The translations under genes were made by a program, and so were the position numbers. From Sporosarcina sp. HYO08 (GTDB lineage: Bacteria; Bacillota; Bacilli; Bacillales_A; Planococcaceae): a stretch of DNA of 64,000 nucleotides. Of this stretch, positions 38,711 through 49,106 are shown piece by piece; positions within the stretch are counted from its first letter, which is position 1; each line of letters starts with the position of its first letter. The notes under the pieces were generated by a model. The model was not told where the DNA came from. It did no database searches and saw only the letters and a list, made by a program, of their open reading frames with translations. The stretch is taken from assembly GCF_001563475.1 (NCBI RefSeq), contig NZ_LPUT01000031.1, positions 1-64,000 of the forward strand, in the 5' to 3' direction.

Positions 38711-39661
38711 CTTGGTAGGGATAGACAGCACGCTTTCTTTCAAAAACATGCCCATCTTTTGAAAGACTTCTTCATTTATCGGCAGGGGCAATTGAACAAA
38801 GCCGTGAATAAGACCATCGTATCGGATCATTTTGACGTCAACACCGCTCTCTCGCAATCGTTCTCCGTATGCTTCTCCTTCATCCCGAATGGGGTCACAT
38901 TCGGCTGTGAGGATGAGTGCCGGCGGTAATCCGCTTAAATCTTCGGCTTTGATCGGTGAGGCGTACTTGTTTGCTGCGTCACTTTCATTTGAAAGATAGT
39001 AATCCCAGAAGCTTTTTGTTAGCTTACTTGTTAAGATCGGAGCGGCGGCATTTTCACGTATGGATGCGTAGGGTGAATCCGTAATGGATCGCAAAGCATC
39101 CGTCGCGGGATAGATTAATAGCTGAGATTTGAGTTTTGGTCCTTTCCGTTCTTTCGCCATTAACGTTATGGCCGCTGCAAAATTGCCGCCCGCGCTATCT
39201 CCTCCGATCGAAATATGGTGCTGACTCACTTGCAATGAATCAGCATTGTCGAACACCCATTGTGTTGCAGCATAGCAGTCTTCTAACCCTTTTGGAAAGC
39301 GGTGTTCCGGTGCGAGTCGATAGTCGACGGAAATGACTTTGCAGCCGGTTGCATTTGTTAACTTTCGACATACGACATCATGTGTCTCAACGCTTCCAAT
39401 TGTCCAGCCGCCGCCATGAAAGTAGACGACCGCTTGAAATATCTCCCTTTGTCCATCAGGTGTATAAATTCGTATAGGAATATCGCCGTGTGGTCCATCA
39501 ATCAGCTGATTTTCAATCTTTTTCACTTTTGGCCGATCAGCCTCTTCGGGAAGGAGCAGTAACTGATCCTTTCGAATTTGAACGATCAATTCCGGTGTCA
39601 ATGTTGCGGGATAATCGGGCAAATATTCAAGAATGTACTTTACTGATTCATCAATAGTCAT
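38708..39661 (-). CDS. Alpha/beta-hydrolase esterase (hormone-sensitive lipase family)
   Basis: 317 residues. Oxyanion-hole motif YFHGGGWTIGS (~78-88), nucleophile GDSAGGNFAAA (Ser ~154), acid in TAECDPIRDEG (~250) and histidine in DGLIHGFVQLP (~283) make a full catalytic triad. This is the HSL (bacterial type IV) carboxylesterase family, acting on short acyl esters. The last six residues LSIPTK come from sequence next to the Rpn cassette, while the fragment copy at 37358 stops just before them. AAGGGG precedes the ATG. Confidence 0.9.
   Translation of the reverse strand: MTIDESVKYILEYLPDYPATLTPELIVQIRKDQLLLLPEEADRPKVKKIENQLIDGPHGDIPIRIYTPDGQREIFQAVVYFHGGGWTIGSVETHDVVCRKLTNATGCKVISVDYRLAPEHRFPKGLEDCYAATQWVFDNADSLQVSQHHISIGGDSAGGNFAAAITLMAKERKGPKLKSQLLIYPATDALRSITDSPYASIRENAAAPILTSKLTKSFWDYYLSNESDAANKYASPIKAEDLSGLPPALILTAECDPIRDEGEAYGERLRESGVDVKMIRYDGLIHGFVQLPLPINEEVFQKMGMFLKESVLSIPTK
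38729..38829. repeat. Right copy of the 101-bp direct repeat flanking the Rpn cassette
   Basis: Identical to 37358-37458 apart from one base (A versus G in CAGGGACAATTG/CAGGGGCAATTG). It is the 3' coding end of the intact esterase gene. The two copies enclose 1270 bp that carry the Rpn gene. Confidence 0.93.
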
Positions 39662-39814
39662 TAGGCATAACCCCTTATTATTATTAAATTAAATCCCCAG
39701 TACTGTTTTGTACTACTTCTCGATTTGCTAGCTAAAACCTTCTGCTTTACCGTAAAGTTATCACTATACCTATTCGCAGCGCCCCTGTATTTGCAAGCCA
39801 TATTCAACAAATGC

Positions 39815-39823
39815 TGATATAAT
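39815..39823 (+). promoter_or_regulatory. Extended -10 promoter of the carnitine acyltransferase gene
   Basis: TGATATAAT is a full extended -10 element 54 bases before the ATG; TTGCAA lies 21 bases upstream, too far for a normal -35. Confidence 0.5.
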
Positions 39824-39876
39824 AGGGGATACGGCATAACAATCGTAACTATTATGTAAAGAAAACGAGATGAGCT

Positions 39877-41643
39877 ATGAAAAAGACATTTACTTATCAA
39901 AACGAATTACCAACATTACCAATCCCACCCTTAGAAATGACAAAATCTAAGCTGTTAGAATGGATTGAGCCTTTAGTAAGCGTGGATCAATATAAACAAA
40001 CAACGAAAGTGATCGAGCGCTTTTTTGTGGAAAATGGAGAAGCGGAAAAGCTCCAAGAAAAATTGCTGGAGTGGCAAGAAAATAGGTCAGGCAGTTGGTT
40101 AAAACCTTTCTGGGATGATTTGTATTTAAAACATCGTGATTCCTTGCCATCGAGTATGAATTTTAATGTCCTATTAACAAATAACCATAAAGAACGATAT
40201 GCACTTTCGGAAATGATTGGGCAAGTTTGCTATTTAAGCGCGCAATATTATCACATGATCATCGACGAGGAAATAGAGCCGGCAATTGTGAGAGGGATGC
40301 CGCTCGATATGAGCCAATATAAGAAATTCTTCCGCTCAGTTAGAATTCCACGTCCTGAAAGAGATGAGATTTTTGTTGCGGAGTATGAAAAGAAAAATAA
40401 CCACGTCATCCTTCTTTATCAAAACAACGTATATAAAATAGATGTAACGAATGAAGAAGGCGACCTCTATCCAGGCGAAGCCATTGCTAAAGTGATTGAG
40501 GAGATGTTCCGCAATGAGCGGGAGGAAGGGGTCAACGTTGGGATTTTCACGACAGCTAAAAGGGATCAGGCTGCTAAAGCTTATGATAAGCTGAAGCTGT
40601 CCAAAGTAAACGCAAAAACGTTGCAAACGATTGCCGATGCGCTTGTTGTTATTTCAATTGACGAAAAAAGTGAAAATGCGGAAGAAGCAATCCAAAACTT
40701 AATGTTACATGAGGACAATAAATACTTTGATAAAACGATCCAAATCATTATTACAAAGGCCGGAAAATTAGGCTTTAACATTGAACATTCTGCCGTAGAC
40801 GGCACATCGATTTATTCAGTCATTCGACACATCAGTAAAGGATTGAAAAAGGATCCTTCCCCACAACTGGTTCAGCTGCCTGCAAAGCCAAATATTGAAA
40901 AGCAACAATGGGAATTGACGCAAGAGCTTCAGGACTTATTCATTCAATTTCACGAAGACCATGAACAGCGAAAGAAACGCTATTTTCTTCATTCCCAAAC
41001 ATTCATGGACTTTGGAGCAGAGAAGATTAAAAGTTTGCGTTTTAGTCCCGATGCCTTTTTCCATATCGCATTGCAAGTGGCGCAATACCGAACATTTGGC
41101 GAGTTTAGAAGTGTGTATGAGCCAGTGGCAACTCGTTACTTCTACGAAGGAAGAACAGAATGCGCACGCGCAACAAGTATGGAAAAGAGCAGATTTGTAG
41201 AAGCGTTGGATGATCGTCAAGAAACGGTTGATAGGCTATATGCACTCATGAATAAAGCCGGCGCAGCCCATTCCGCGCGGATCCATGATTGTCAAAAAGG
41301 CTTTGGTGTTGAAAGACATATGTACGGTTTAGAAAAAATCTATCATTTGTTTGGCGCAGAGCTTGGTATTCCATCGTTGCCAGAGATTTTCAAGGACGAA
41401 GGATATGTCACATTGCGTCATGATTCCATCTCAACGAGCGGAATGGCCTATGACAATGTGAAATACCGAATGTTTGCCCCTGTCGTAAAAGGGGGCTTCG
41501 GTGTCGCGTACATCTTATTGGAAAATTCGATGTCCATTAACATTTCTAGCCATATGGAAGACAAACATATTTGTCAACAATTAATGAGGCATTTAATCGA
41601 TGCATTACACGAATTAAGAACAATTGCCGATCGCGAGCAGTGA
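39877..41643 (+). CDS. Choline/carnitine O-acyltransferase family protein
   Basis: 588 residues, the usual length for carnitine acyltransferases. The N-terminus ELPTLPIPPLEMTKSKLLEW resembles the family opening LPxLPVPxLxxTxxxYL. The catalytic histidine lies in NIEHSAVDGTS (~His 304). The substrate/CoA region is seen as STSGMAYDNVKYRMFAPVVK (~527) and GFGVAYILLENSMSINISS. The enzymes move acyl groups between CoA and carnitine (or choline). They are uncommon in bacteria. It stands beside an OpuC-type transporter and carnitine catabolic genes, so release of free carnitine from acylcarnitines is the likely role. Confidence 0.88.
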   Translation: MKKTFTYQNELPTLPIPPLEMTKSKLLEWIEPLVSVDQYKQTTKVIERFFVENGEAEKLQEKLLEWQENRSGSWLKPFWDDLYLKHRDSLPSSMNFNVLLTNNHKERYALSEMIGQVCYLSAQYYHMIIDEEIEPAIVRGMPLDMSQYKKFFRSVRIPRPERDEIFVAEYEKKNNHVILLYQNNVYKIDVTNEEGDLYPGEAIAKVIEEMFRNEREEGVNVGIFTTAKRDQAAKAYDKLKLSKVNAKTLQTIADALVVISIDEKSENAEEAIQNLMLHEDNKYFDKTIQIIITKAGKLGFNIEHSAVDGTSIYSVIRHISKGLKKDPSPQLVQLPAKPNIEKQQWELTQELQDLFIQFHEDHEQRKKRYFLHSQTFMDFGAEKIKSLRFSPDAFFHIALQVAQYRTFGEFRSVYEPVATRYFYEGRTECARATSMEKSRFVEALDDRQETVDRLYALMNKAGAAHSARIHDCQKGFGVERHMYGLEKIYHLFGAELGIPSLPEIFKDEGYVTLRHDSISTSGMAYDNVKYRMFAPVVKGGFGVAYILLENSMSINISSHMEDKHICQQLMRHLIDALHELRTIADREQ

Positions 41644-41666
41644 ACGGATAGTAAAACATTTACCGA

Positions 41667-41715
41667 AAAAAATAACGACCTTCCACGTTTGTAATGGTGG
41701 AGGTCGTTATTTTTC
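41667..41715. terminator. Bidirectional terminator between the acyltransferase and opuC-type genes
   Basis: AAATAACGACCTTCCAC / GTGGAGGTCGTTATTT stem with A and T runs on its two sides. Confidence 0.9.
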
Positions 41716-41722
41716 TATTTTC

Positions 41723-42406
41723 TTATGCTGCGTTTTCTTCTGGTTTTGGAATAAAGCCTTTCCGCTTTTTATTCGGCGACAGCTTTCGTTCTACCCAAGC
41801 CATGACAATATCCGCAATGACTGCCATGAGCGCAGTTGGAATGGCGCCGGCTAAAATAATGGCCGTTCCATTTGTCGCGTTTGTCCCGCGTAAAATAATA
41901 TCGCCTAACCCACCTGCGCCGATAAATGTTCCAATCGTTGCGACCCCAATCGAAATGACAAGAGCAGTTCGAACCCCAGCCATAATAACCGATAAGGCAA
42001 GCGGCAATTCAACCATGCGCAGCACTTGGAATTTCGTCATGCCCATCGCTTTCCCTGATTCAAGCAAGGCTTGATCCACATTTAAAATGCCTGTATAAGT
42101 GTTTCTTATAATTGGCAATAAGGAATAGAGGAAAAGTGAAAATACGACCGTATTGGGTCCAAGTCCCATCACAAGCATAAGCACCGCTAGCATCGCTAAA
42201 GCAGGAATCGTTTGAATTACGTTGGCCAAAGAAAGTACCCAAGGACTAAGTTTTCGATACCGCGCGATTAAGATGCCGATTGGTATGGCGACAATCGCTG
42301 CAAACAATACGCCGTATACGGACATCAGTAAATGTTTATAAAATTGTTCCCATACGTACCAAGCGTTATGGGAATAATAAACTAAAATCTCTTCAGTTGT
42401 TTTCAT
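41723..42406 (-). CDS. Glycine betaine/carnitine ABC permease OpuCD-type
   Basis: 227 residues with five or six membrane helices and the permease loop ESGKAMGMTKFQVLRMVELP (~117-136). The stretch [17 protein letters not shown] is typical of OpuC/ProW-type permeases. Last gene of a four-gene minus-strand operon (ATPase, permease, lipoprotein, permease) in the same order as B. subtilis opuCA-CB-CC-CD. OpuC takes up a broad range of betaines including carnitine. The neighbouring carnitine enzymes suggest uptake for catabolism as well as osmoprotection. Confidence 0.88.
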   Translation of the reverse strand: MKTTEEILVYYSHNAWYVWEQFYKHLLMSVYGVLFAAIVAIPIGILIARYRKLSPWVLSLANVIQTIPALAMLAVLMLVMGLGPNTVVFSLFLYSLLPIIRNTYTGILNVDQALLESGKAMGMTKFQVLRMVELPLALSVIMAGVRTALVISIGVATIGTFIGAGGLGDIILRGTNATNGTAIILAGAIPTALMAVIADIVMAWVERKLSPNKKRKGFIPKPEENAA

Positions 42407-42422
42407 AGCGGGTCACCTCCCA

Positions 42423-44007
<1,585 letters not shown>

Positions 44008-44008
44008 C

Positions 44009-45160
44009 TCATCTCCCTCCATTAGTTGGATTGTTGTCATCTTCATCGCCCCAAATAGAATCGTAGACAATATCTACAAGGCTTGCTCTCGTAACGATAC
44101 CGACAAGACGATTTTCATTGTCGACGACAGGCACATATTTCATGCCCTTTTTTAAAATATTGCGGATCGCATCACGTACGAGCGTTCCTTCTGCTACCGT
44201 TAACATTTCTGATTCGAAAGCTTCCGCGACCAATGTCGATTTTTTTCGTTTTTGGTCAATCATTTCTACATCTATAAAACCTTCCAACACGCGCTGTTCG
44301 TTAACAACTAGAAGGGAATCGACTCGACTTTGCTTCATCAGTTGAATGGCTTCTGAGAGCGTACGATCTTTCGTAATGGTAATTGGATTCGGGTTGATGA
44401 TTTGCTCGACCGTTTGAATGGTAGGTTTTGTTTGCACCAATTTTTCTTTACCGATGAATTCCTCAACAAATTCATTGGCTGGATGGCGTAATATTTCATC
44501 CGGCGTAGCGCACTGAACTAACTCGCCATCACGTAAAATAACGATTCGATCCGCCAATTTCAATGCTTCGTCCATATCATGGGTAACAAAAACAATTGTT
44601 TTCCCTAGCTTTTGTTGAAGCTTCTTAAATTCATCTTGCAAGGAATCGCGTGTAATGGGGTCTAACGCTCCGAAAGGCTCGTCCATCAAAATAAGCGGCT
44701 GATCCGCGGCTAATGCACGTAAAACACCAATTCGCTGCTGCTGGCCACCGCTTAGCTCATGCGGATAACGATCTAAATAATCAGGTGTCAAATCGACGAG
44801 GCTAATCAGTTCACGTGCGCGGGCATTCCGTTTGTCTTCTGGCCAATTGAGTAATTTCAGCACAAGCCCAATATTTTCTTGGATCGTCATATGCGGGAAT
44901 AAGCCGATTTGTTGAATAACGTAGCCAATTTCCCTGCGCAGCTTCACAGGATCTTGGTCTAAAATATTTTCACCGTCAATATAAATACTTCCTGAAGTCG
45001 GTTCAATCAGTCGGTTAATCATTTTCATCGTCGTCGTTTTACCACAGCCACTAGGTCCGATAAAACAAATAAATTCGCCTTTTTTAAAATGCAAATTTAT
45101 ATTATTAACCGCTTTTTTTCCTCCTTTGTATACCTTCGATACATTTTCGAATTTAAGCAT
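44009..45160 (-). CDS. Glycine betaine/carnitine ABC ATPase OpuCA-type
   Basis: 383 residues. ATPase domain ~1-240 with Walker [18 protein letters not shown], signature [15 protein letters not shown] and Walker [13 protein letters not shown]; then two CBS domains (~255-370) that in OpuCA-type proteins sense ionic strength or c-di-AMP. ATG 45160 follows GGAGGTG at the right distance. The operon runs away from the carnitine catabolic genes, sharing the 45161-45518 control region. Confidence 0.93.
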   Translation of the reverse strand: MLKFENVSKVYKGGKKAVNNINLHFKKGEFICFIGPSGCGKTTTMKMINRLIEPTSGSIYIDGENILDQDPVKLRREIGYVIQQIGLFPHMTIQENIGLVLKLLNWPEDKRNARARELISLVDLTPDYLDRYPHELSGGQQQRIGVLRALAADQPLILMDEPFGALDPITRDSLQDEFKKLQQKLGKTIVFVTHDMDEALKLADRIVILRDGELVQCATPDEILRHPANEFVEEFIGKEKLVQTKPTIQTVEQIINPNPITITKDRTLSEAIQLMKQSRVDSLLVVNEQRVLEGFIDVEMIDQKRKKSTLVAEAFESEMLTVAEGTLVRDAIRNILKKGMKYVPVVDNENRLVGIVTRASLVDIVYDSIWGDEDDNNPTNGGR

Positions 45161-45518
45161 ATAAGGCACCTCCGTTGTTTATGAATAGTAATTGATGAGA
45201 AATTAGTTATTTTTGTGGAAAATCAATGCACCTCAAATTTAAAAAATAAACTACACGATTTGCCAATTTAGTATTTTTTTGTCAAACGTCCGCATGGTAA
45301 ATACTTATCCAAATTAACATACATTGACAATCGATGAAAGGTTTTGCCATTGTATTGCCCCAAAACTTTTCATAAAAGATTGTTCCGCATACGTGTTTTT
45401 CAATTTAGTTTTCCCTAGACAGTGGGCAGAAAAACTTTAACCCGGAAATTTAATTTTATCCCCACTTTAAAATCATGAAATTACTCGTCCGACATAACAT
45501 GCAAAGAAGGGGGGAGTT
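45161..45518. promoter_or_regulatory. Divergent control region between the opuC-type and carnitine catabolic operons
   Basis: This 358-base A+T-rich gap has no gene. TTGACA hexamers occur on the + strand (45324-45329) and on the - strand (45280-45285 region), but neither has a good -10 at 16-18 bases. No sigma-54 site (TGGCAC...TTGCA) is found. Control is therefore not resolved; shared regulation of uptake and breakdown is likely from the layout. Confidence 0.4.
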
Positions 45519-46415
45519 ATGATGAGCCACAAAGTAATCGTCACTTGTGCTGTAACTGGTGCGGCAGATACGGCAAAAAAAAGCCCATATATACCGATTA
45601 CACCGAAGGAAATTGCAAATGAGGCAATTGAAGCTGCAAAAGCTGGTGCATCTATTGCCCATATTCACGTTCGTAATCCCGAAACTGGTGGTATAAGCCA
45701 CGATCCGGCCTTGTACAAAGAAGTCGTTGAAAGAATTCGAGCATCGGAAACAGACGTGATTATTAATATGACTGCTGGTGGCGGCGGTGACTGGATCCCA
45801 AGTTTGGATGATCCAGCAGTAGGAGGCCCCGGCACTTTTATGCAAACGCCAGAAGAACGACACCAACCGATTGGCGACTTGTTGCCTGAGATTTGTACGC
45901 TGGATTGCGGCAGTCTAAATTTCGGCGATCAGGTATATATTAGCCCGACGGAATGGCTTCGCAAGCATGCCCGCCTTATCCAAAAAAGCGGTGTAAAACC
46001 TGAACTAGAATGTTTTGATACAGGTCATTTGCGATTCGCTAAACAGTTAGTAGACGAGGGTCTAATCGATGGGGATCCAATGTTTCAATTTTGTTTAGGG
46101 CTTCCTTGGGGGGCTGATGCGGATGCGGAAACCATGCTATATATGCATGATAAACTTCCGACCCATGCTCATTGGTCAGCATTCGGACCTGGGCGTCAGC
46201 AAATGCCAATGGCTGTTCAATCCATGCTGCTCGGTGGAAATATCCGAGTAGGATTAGAAGATAATTTATATTTGGATCGGGGCGTTTTGGGAACCAATGC
46301 CCAGCTAGTTGATCGAATTGTATCTATTATGAATGGTTTAAATGCAACGCCAATGACGCCAGCAGAGGCACGTGTACAGTTAGGGTTAAGAAATCCGCAC
46401 GAGAGGGAAGGGTAA
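45519..46415 (+). CDS. BKACE-family beta-keto acid cleavage enzyme (dehydrocarnitine cleavage)
   Basis: 298 residues, DUF849/BKACE fold. The zinc-binding AGASIAHIHVRNPETGG (~42-58) and INMTAGGGGDWIPSLDD, LDCGSLNFGD, ECFDTGHL and the late GGNIRVGLEDNLYL are clear family marks. BKACE enzymes condense a beta-keto acid with acetyl-CoA; with 3-dehydrocarnitine they give betainyl-CoA and acetoacetate. Adjacent carnitine dehydrogenase and thioesterase make dehydrocarnitine the expected substrate here. AAGGGGGGAG precedes ATG 45519; ATG 45522 is equally possible. Confidence 0.9.
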   Translation: MMSHKVIVTCAVTGAADTAKKSPYIPITPKEIANEAIEAAKAGASIAHIHVRNPETGGISHDPALYKEVVERIRASETDVIINMTAGGGGDWIPSLDDPAVGGPGTFMQTPEERHQPIGDLLPEICTLDCGSLNFGDQVYISPTEWLRKHARLIQKSGVKPELECFDTGHLRFAKQLVDEGLIDGDPMFQFCLGLPWGADADAETMLYMHDKLPTHAHWSAFGPGRQQMPMAVQSMLLGGNIRVGLEDNLYLDRGVLGTNAQLVDRIVSIMNGLNATPMTPAEARVQLGLRNPHEREG

Positions 46416-46416
46416 C

Positions 46417-47379
46417 ATGACTGCTGATCCTATTAAGCGTGTCGCAGTAGTGGGAACAGGCGTGATCGGAAACGGTTGGATTATTCGTTTTTTATCACAG
46501 GGATATGACGTCGTTGCGACTGACCCTGCACCGAATGCGGAAGGGCGGGTCCGCCATGCAATTGAACGTGCTTGGCCTTCGGTAGTGAAACAGGGGATAG
46601 TCGACGGATCTTCAAAAGACCGCTTTCATTTTGAAGCAAATCTTGTGCAGGCGGTTGCAGAGGCTGATTTGATTCAAGAAAACGTGCCAGAACAAGAAAA
46701 AATGAAACGCTTGATCTTGGCGGAAATTGACCGGCATGCGAAGGAAGATGCGATTATTGCGTCAAGTACTTCGGGTATTAAGCCAAGTATTTTACAGGCA
46801 GACTGCGCGCATCCTGAGCGAATTATTGTTGCACATCCGTTTAACCCTGTTTATTTAATCCCGCTTGTGGAACTGGTCGGCGGTGAAAAAACATCCACGC
46901 AAGTCGTGAAGAGGGCGGAGCAATTTTATCATTCCATTGGGATGAAACCACTTATTCTTTCTACGGAAATAGATGGTCATGTTGCGGATCGCTTGATGGA
47001 GGCGGTTTGGCGCGAGGCACTGCATCTTGTGAATGATGGTGTGGCAACGACGGAAGAAATTGACGCGTCCATCGTTTACGGACCGGGATTGCGCTGGGCA
47101 CTCATGGGGCCGTTCTTAACACTTCACTTAGCTGGCGGTCAAAAAGGAATGGCGCATATGCTCGCGCAATTTGGACCTGCTTTAAAACTTCCATGGACAA
47201 AACTCGTAGCACCGGAACTGACGGAAGAACTTCAAGAAAAAGTCATCGCGGGTTGTGAACAGCAAACAATTGGACACGCCATTTCAGACTTGGAAAAACG
47301 AAGAGATGATTTTTTAATCGAACTGACGCAAATACTCGAAAAATACTGGCCGGCAGCTAATTTGAACGGACCGATTTAA
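46417..47379 (+). CDS. L-carnitine 3-dehydrogenase
   Basis: 320 residues, 3-hydroxyacyl-CoA dehydrogenase superfamily. NAD-binding VAVVGTGVIGNGWIIRFLSQ lies at residues ~9-28; the catalytic histidine is in VAHPFNPVYLIPLVELVGG (~139); the C-terminal domain has YGPGLRWALMGPFLTLHLAG, a phrase I associate with carnitine dehydrogenases (CdhA/LcdH) rather than with acyl-CoA enzymes. It oxidises L-carnitine to 3-dehydrocarnitine with NAD+. Its ATG lies one base after the BKACE stop codon. In some bacteria this enzyme is fused to the thioesterase; here they are separate genes. Confidence 0.9.
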   Translation: MTADPIKRVAVVGTGVIGNGWIIRFLSQGYDVVATDPAPNAEGRVRHAIERAWPSVVKQGIVDGSSKDRFHFEANLVQAVAEADLIQENVPEQEKMKRLILAEIDRHAKEDAIIASSTSGIKPSILQADCAHPERIIVAHPFNPVYLIPLVELVGGEKTSTQVVKRAEQFYHSIGMKPLILSTEIDGHVADRLMEAVWREALHLVNDGVATTEEIDASIVYGPGLRWALMGPFLTLHLAGGQKGMAHMLAQFGPALKLPWTKLVAPELTEELQEKVIAGCEQQTIGHAISDLEKRRDDFLIELTQILEKYWPAANLNGPI

Positions 47380-47442
47380 AGGTCGCCCCAGAAGTGCCTG
47401 GCTCTTCGTATAGGCGAAATTGATTAATTGGAGGTGGATTCG

Positions 47443-47919
47443 GTGTCAATCATTCAAAATCCCATTCTTCAAGAAAAGGTTCGTACAGATTGGGTAGATT
47501 ACAATGGTCATATGAACGATGCTGCCTATGCGGCTGTATTTAGTATGGCAGTCGATCAGTTCATGATTGACCTTGGGATTGACGCGCCATTCCGTGAACA
47601 ATTTCAGTACTCAATCTTTACTTTAGAAACGCATCTTTGTTATTTGGATGAAGCACATGAAGGGCAACTGCTCAAAGTCAATCTGCAGCTGTTAGACGCA
47701 GATGAAAAACGATTACACGTATTTTTCATCATGGAAGACACGAACGGCAATCGGATCGCAACGAGCGAGCAAATGCTTATGGGAATGAATCTAGCCGGGG
47801 GGCGTCCAGCTCCATTTCCAGCACCTATACAAAAAAATGTCACGGATTTGCAAGGGATGCATGCGAATTGGACAATGCCTAAGGAAGTAGGGCGTAGAAT
47901 TGGAATAAGAAAAAAATGA
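47443..47919 (+). CDS. Hotdog-fold thioesterase, probable betainyl-CoA thioesterase
   Basis: 158 residues. The 4HBT-type pattern TDWVDYNGHMNDAAYAAVFS (~15-34) with the catalytic Asp/Asn region is clear. It is the third gene of the carnitine operon and would hydrolyse betainyl-CoA to glycine betaine and CoA. Start at GTG 47443, with GGAGGTG six bases upstream; the longer TTG start overlaps that site. Ends just before a strong terminator. Confidence 0.87.
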   Translation: MSIIQNPILQEKVRTDWVDYNGHMNDAAYAAVFSMAVDQFMIDLGIDAPFREQFQYSIFTLETHLCYLDEAHEGQLLKVNLQLLDADEKRLHVFFIMEDTNGNRIATSEQMLMGMNLAGGRPAPFPAPIQKNVTDLQGMHANWTMPKEVGRRIGIRKK

Positions 47920-47921
47920 AT

Positions 47922-47975
47922 GTCGAACGACCATCCTTGCATTTTATGGGGGAGGTCGTTCGACTTTTTGTATGG
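47922..47975 (+). terminator. Rho-independent terminator after the carnitine operon
   Basis: GTCGAACGACC / GGTCGTTCGAC arms with a ~24-base loop and TTTTTG. Confidence 0.8.
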
Positions 47976-48050
47976 GGAAACATCGGCAGTTTAACGACTT
48001 ATCGATCTATTGAAGTTTCTTAGAAATGCATTTAATAAAGGAATCCGGGG

Positions 48051-48059
48051 CATAACCTA
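48051..48059 (+). promoter_or_regulatory. Candidate sigma-K -10 element of the collagen-like gene
   Basis: CATAACCTA matches the sigma-K -10 consensus CATANNNTA, 58 bases before the start. The AC expected 16-17 bases upstream is not evident, so this is weaker than the two other sites in the island. Confidence 0.4.
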
Positions 48060-48117
48060 AAGCAAAGGATCATTAGCCGAATAGACTACCAATGATAGAA
48101 CAAAGGAGATGATTTTT

Positions 48118-48774
48118 TTGAGCTCACGTAAACGACGAATTCACCCATGCAGTTCCAACCCGTGTCAACAAGGGAAACAAGGTAAACAAGGACCACAAGG
48201 CCCGCCAGGAAACCAAGGCCCGCCAGGAAACCAAGGCCCGCCAGGAAACCAAGGCCCGCCAGGAAACCAAGGCCCGCCAGGAAACCAAGGCCCGCCAGGA
48301 AACCAAGGCCCACCAGGAAACCAAGGCCCACCAGGAGGCTCACTTGGCTTTGCCTTTCTTTACGACACTACCAACCAAGATCTTGATCAAAATGAGGCAG
48401 TCACTTTTGATCATAACGGGAATACTCCACTGCCACCGTTTTTATCACATGCCGTAAACACATCAGCAATGATAATTAACGAATCCGGTACGTATCTTAT
48501 CACTTATGAAGTATTTGCTAAACAAGGAACTTCTGCATTTGCTTTATTTCGGAATGATGGTATGACTAACACTGAAATACCAGGTTCCGCGTATGGAGCA
48601 GAATCTGGTAATCAAACGTACAGTGGTCAGGTGATCACGCCTCTAGATCAAGGGGATATTCTCACGCTAGTTAATATCGATGGCGCGACTAACCTGAATC
48701 ATAGGGTCCCGCCAAGCGACAACAACGGCATCCCAGTTGACAGCGCCTCTATTGTGATTTTAAAGTTAGCGTAG
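48118..48774 (+). CDS. Collagen-like spore-surface protein (BclA-type layout)
   Basis: 218 residues. Basic/Cys-containing N-terminus (~1-20, [15 protein letters not shown]), a collagen-like G-X-Y stretch (~20-73) made mostly of GPPGNQ hexapeptides, and a C-terminal beta-rich domain (~75-218) that starts [20 protein letters not shown] and contains [18 protein letters not shown], the C1q/TNF-like fold of BclA tips. Such proteins form hair-like fibres on exosporium or spore crust. The start is TTG 48118, nine bases after AAGGAG; ATG 48109 abuts that site. The N-terminus lacks the Bacillus cereus exosporium leader, so its attachment partner must differ. Confidence 0.85.
   Translation: MSSRKRRIHPCSSNPCQQGKQGKQGPQGPPGNQGPPGNQGPPGNQGPPGNQGPPGNQGPPGNQGPPGNQGPPGGSLGFAFLYDTTNQDLDQNEAVTFDHNGNTPLPPFLSHAVNTSAMIINESGTYLITYEVFAKQGTSAFALFRNDGMTNTEIPGSAYGAESGNQTYSGQVITPLDQGDILTLVNIDGATNLNHRVPPSDNNGIPVDSASIVILKLA
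48199..48324 (+). repeat. 18-base tandem repeat encoding GPPGNQ
   Basis: Seven copies of GGCCC(G/A)CCAGGAAACCAA in tandem, each encoding Gly-Pro-Pro-Gly-Asn-Gln. The last copies carry A instead of G at the sixth base. Length variation between strains is expected. Confidence 0.95.
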
Positions 48775-48874
48775 AACAAATACGTTCAGAACACAATGAA
48801 ATGTGTAGAAGTTCTGCCGGTAAGGATCGAACGGTATTTGTGGTTGATCCGATACTGAATAGTTAAAACAACAG

Positions 48875-48930
48875 AACCCACCTTGTTACGCAACGGTATA
48901 ATGCGTACAATGGTGGGTCATTTTTATTTC
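48875..48930 (+). terminator. Rho-independent terminator in the gap after the collagen-like gene
   Basis: ACCCACCTTGTTACGCA and TGCGTACAATGGTGGGT pair with one mismatch, then CATTTTTATTT. The rest of the 332-base gap (48775-49106) holds a perfect 15-base inverted repeat but no gene. Confidence 0.85.
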
Positions 48931-49018
48931 TTGAAACCTGTTAGATCTTTACGACTTAGCAGATTCAGGTAGCGTTGTTGGTAAATAGAATCGATTTGAA
49001 TGTTCAATTTATGTATGT

Positions 49019-49060
49019 CTCCCAATCGAATAGTAGGATAATTTTCTATTCGATTGGGAG
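49019..49060. repeat. Perfect 15-base inverted repeat
   Basis: CTCCCAATCGAATAG (49019-49033) and CTATTCGATTGGGAG (49046-49060) flank 12 bases. It may end transcripts of the minus-strand P-domain gene, although no T-run follows. Confidence 0.7.
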
Positions 49061-49106
49061 GTTAAAGATGCTTTGAAAGGCTAGGCAGAGGTACGGAGCG
49101 AAGATA

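Noticed and set aside
45324..45356. Sigma-A promoter for the carnitine catabolic operon
   Set aside because: TTGACA is perfect but the nearest A+T-rich -10-like hexamer is 20-21 bases away.
48086..48343. Minus-strand ORFs across the collagen repeat ([14 protein letters not shown])
   Set aside because: The periodic peptide is only the complement of the GPPGNQ-coding 18-bp repeat.
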